A stretch of 60,922 bases of DNA from an uncultured Collinsella sp. (GTDB lineage Bacteria > Actinomycetota > Coriobacteriia > Coriobacteriales > Coriobacteriaceae), in the NCBI GenBank assembly GCA_900542325.1, contig UQMY01000013.1, positions 1-60,922 on the forward strand, read 5' to 3'. Positions 59,825 to 60,922 of the stretch are shown one piece after another. The position numbers and the translations under genes are program-made. The notes beneath the pieces are model-generated. The model was not told the origin of the DNA and searched no databases. It saw nothing but the letters and a program-made list of their open reading frames with translations. Position 1 is the stretch's first letter. Every line of letters begins with the position of its first letter.

Positions 59825-59864
59825 GACGAGGGCCAGTTCGATTCTGAACTGGCCCTCGTCTTTT
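59825..59864. terminator. Bidirectional terminator after the methyltransferase
   Basis: GACGAGGGCCAGTTC, 6-nt loop, GAACTGGCCCTCGTC, then TTTT: a perfect 15-bp stem. It also lies 25 bp after the stop of the convergent TasA-like gene. Confidence 0.92.
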
Positions 59865-59889
59865 ATCAAAGTTGCTAGCAGCGTTTACA

Positions 59890-60840
59890 CTACTTTGAAT
59901 CGGCTACGATGCCGACCAAGCTGACCGTTACGTCAAAGGTCGGGCTTCCTTCTCCCACATCGAGGCCAGACATATTCTGACAATCGCTGTCGGTGCCTTC
60001 CATCCAAACGACAACTTTCATGTTCGTTCCGCTGTAATTGACGCTCGAAGCGACCTTTTGCGCGTTGCCGTTCGGCTTAATGTAGGCTTCGCCCGCTTTC
60101 GCGGCACCCCAGTTATCGCCGTTTTGATCAAGCGAATCGGTGCCAGAAAGGTGTAAATACGTAGGAGCAACAACCTTGTTTAGAGATTCGGAGTCGACAC
60201 ACGACCAACCTGCAACGGTAGCCACGTCGTTGCCCGTATCGGTTGTCGAGGGAGCAGTTGGCGCATAGACAACGCGCAACACATCGTTGATCACAATGCC
60301 CACGCGCAGGCTGCCTTTGATTTTATCGAACCATTCCTGCGTGCTGCCATGCTGCGTAATCGTAATGGGTGAGCCGTTGCTCGCGTCCAAATACACGTCG
60401 GCAACGCCCGTGTTCGCCACGGTATACAGCGTGTAATTCGCAGCGGTGAATGCATAGTAATCGTTGCCCTGAATGGTGTACTTACCGGGAGCCTCACCCG
60501 AAATGGATGTGTCGACTTTTTGATAGGTGCTCACATTAACACCCTGCCAGCCTTGGGGAACGTACCAGTTTTTGGCATCGTTCGTCGATGACGGGCTAAT
60601 CTCGTGACCGGTTGCAGAAGCAACCGTGGAGGTATCGGAGCCGTGGTCGGGTGTGTCACCCTCAACGATTTGGAGTACCATGCCATTCGCTTGAGCGGAA
60701 ATGGTGCTGGTAGTCGCATGAACTCTACTATTCGTGACAAACCATGCGTAGGTAGTTGCAGAAAGCGCCACCGCCGAGACGACGACGGTTAGCGCCGCTC
60801 CAATAAGCTGAATCTTGAGTTTCTTTACCGGATCGCGCAT
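59890..60840 (-). CDS. TasA/camelysin-like secreted protein 5
   Basis: 316 aa. Signal helix QLIGAALTVVVSAVALSATT followed by TYAWFVTNSRVH, the SipW-type pattern. The C-terminal motif KVVVWMEGTDSDCQNMSG is shared with the four proteins at 48904-52469. GGAGGGAGG lies before the ATG at 60840. It faces the R-M genes and probably belongs to a further operon entering from beyond the window edge (60841-60922 shows only a short tail of sequence that I cannot assign). A local SipW is not seen; the two at 43729-48843 could process it. Confidence 0.82.
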   Translation of the reverse strand: MRDPVKKLKIQLIGAALTVVVSAVALSATTYAWFVTNSRVHATTSTISAQANGMVLQIVEGDTPDHGSDTSTVASATGHEISPSSTNDAKNWYVPQGWQGVNVSTYQKVDTSISGEAPGKYTIQGNDYYAFTAANYTLYTVANTGVADVYLDASNGSPITITQHGSTQEWFDKIKGSLRVGIVINDVLRVVYAPTAPSTTDTGNDVATVAGWSCVDSESLNKVVAPTYLHLSGTDSLDQNGDNWGAAKAGEAYIKPNGNAQKVASSVNYSGTNMKVVVWMEGTDSDCQNMSGLDVGEGSPTFDVTVSLVGIVADSK

Positions 60841-60922
60841 ATCCGTCGCCTCCCTCCGTTAAGAAAAGGCTCTGTTAGACCAAGGTTGACATAAAAACGA
60901 TGTCACCGCGAGGCGGTACCCT

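Noticed and set aside
59801..59889. Duplicated tRNA-Val 3' end as an attachment site closing the accessory segment
   Set aside because: I looked for the tRNA 3' sequence near the far boundary and found only the terminator hairpin.
60841..60922. Partial gene at the right edge
   Set aside because: Short open stretches exist on the minus strand but none has recognisable sequence; not enough to call.

Overview
The window looks like chromosome of a high-GC Gram-positive gut actinobacterium of the class Coriobacteriia, most likely Collinsella or a close relative. This is an inference from the strong G/C codon bias, the set of housekeeping genes, a tad pilus locus with no outer-membrane parts, and tandem SipW-type peptidase and TasA-like genes. 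No rRNA, phage, integrase or CRISPR array was seen.

Layout. 1-11,600 carries housekeeping genes, almost all on the minus strand: a possibly SOS-controlled small gene, serS, proC, rlmH, an SPFH protein, tRNA-Leu, tatD-rsmA, metG, rsmI, a degenerate GH5-like protein, a four-copy 62-bp palindromic repeat, tRNA-Phe and a toxin-antitoxin-like pair. 11,627-21,217 is one long tad (Flp pilus) operon: cpaB, tadZ, tadA, tadB, tadC, flp, an unknown membrane protein, further pseudopilins, and a DUF192 gene at its end. 21,470-28,963 has rsgA, a P2A-type Ca2+ ATPase behind a leader that can fold in mutually exclusive ways, pyk, and a nuclease-like gene beside a large inverted repeat. 28,960-43,603 has a zinc-dependent phospholipase C-like protein, a CbiMQO-type Ni/Co ECF transporter with a palindromic operator, pheST under a T-box, an M32 carboxypeptidase, glmM, a DUF4012 protein and an EamA transporter.

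43,729-52,469 is the most unusual part. It is a tightly packed eight-gene operon with four secreted TasA/camelysin-like proteins, two SipW (Ser/His) signal peptidases, a membrane-anchored McrB-like AAA+ ATPase, and a DUF2357 (McrC N-domain-like) protein whose nuclease end is replaced by a long coiled coil. I read it as a candidate surface-fibre or envelope-remodelling system in which a McrBC-type pair has been recruited to the membrane. A fifth TasA-like paralogue lies at 59,890-60,840.

Between these, 52,470-59,864, is an accessory segment that starts at tRNA-Val. It holds degenerate repeats, a 172-bp palindrome, a second member of the nuclease-like family, a DUF5710 protein, a DUF4143 ATPase preceded by four 23-bp-spaced dyads, and a divergent Sau3AI-type (GATC) restriction-modification pair. 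Dispersed palindromes and inverted repeats occur throughout the intergenic regions, and two of them adjoin the two nuclease-like genes.
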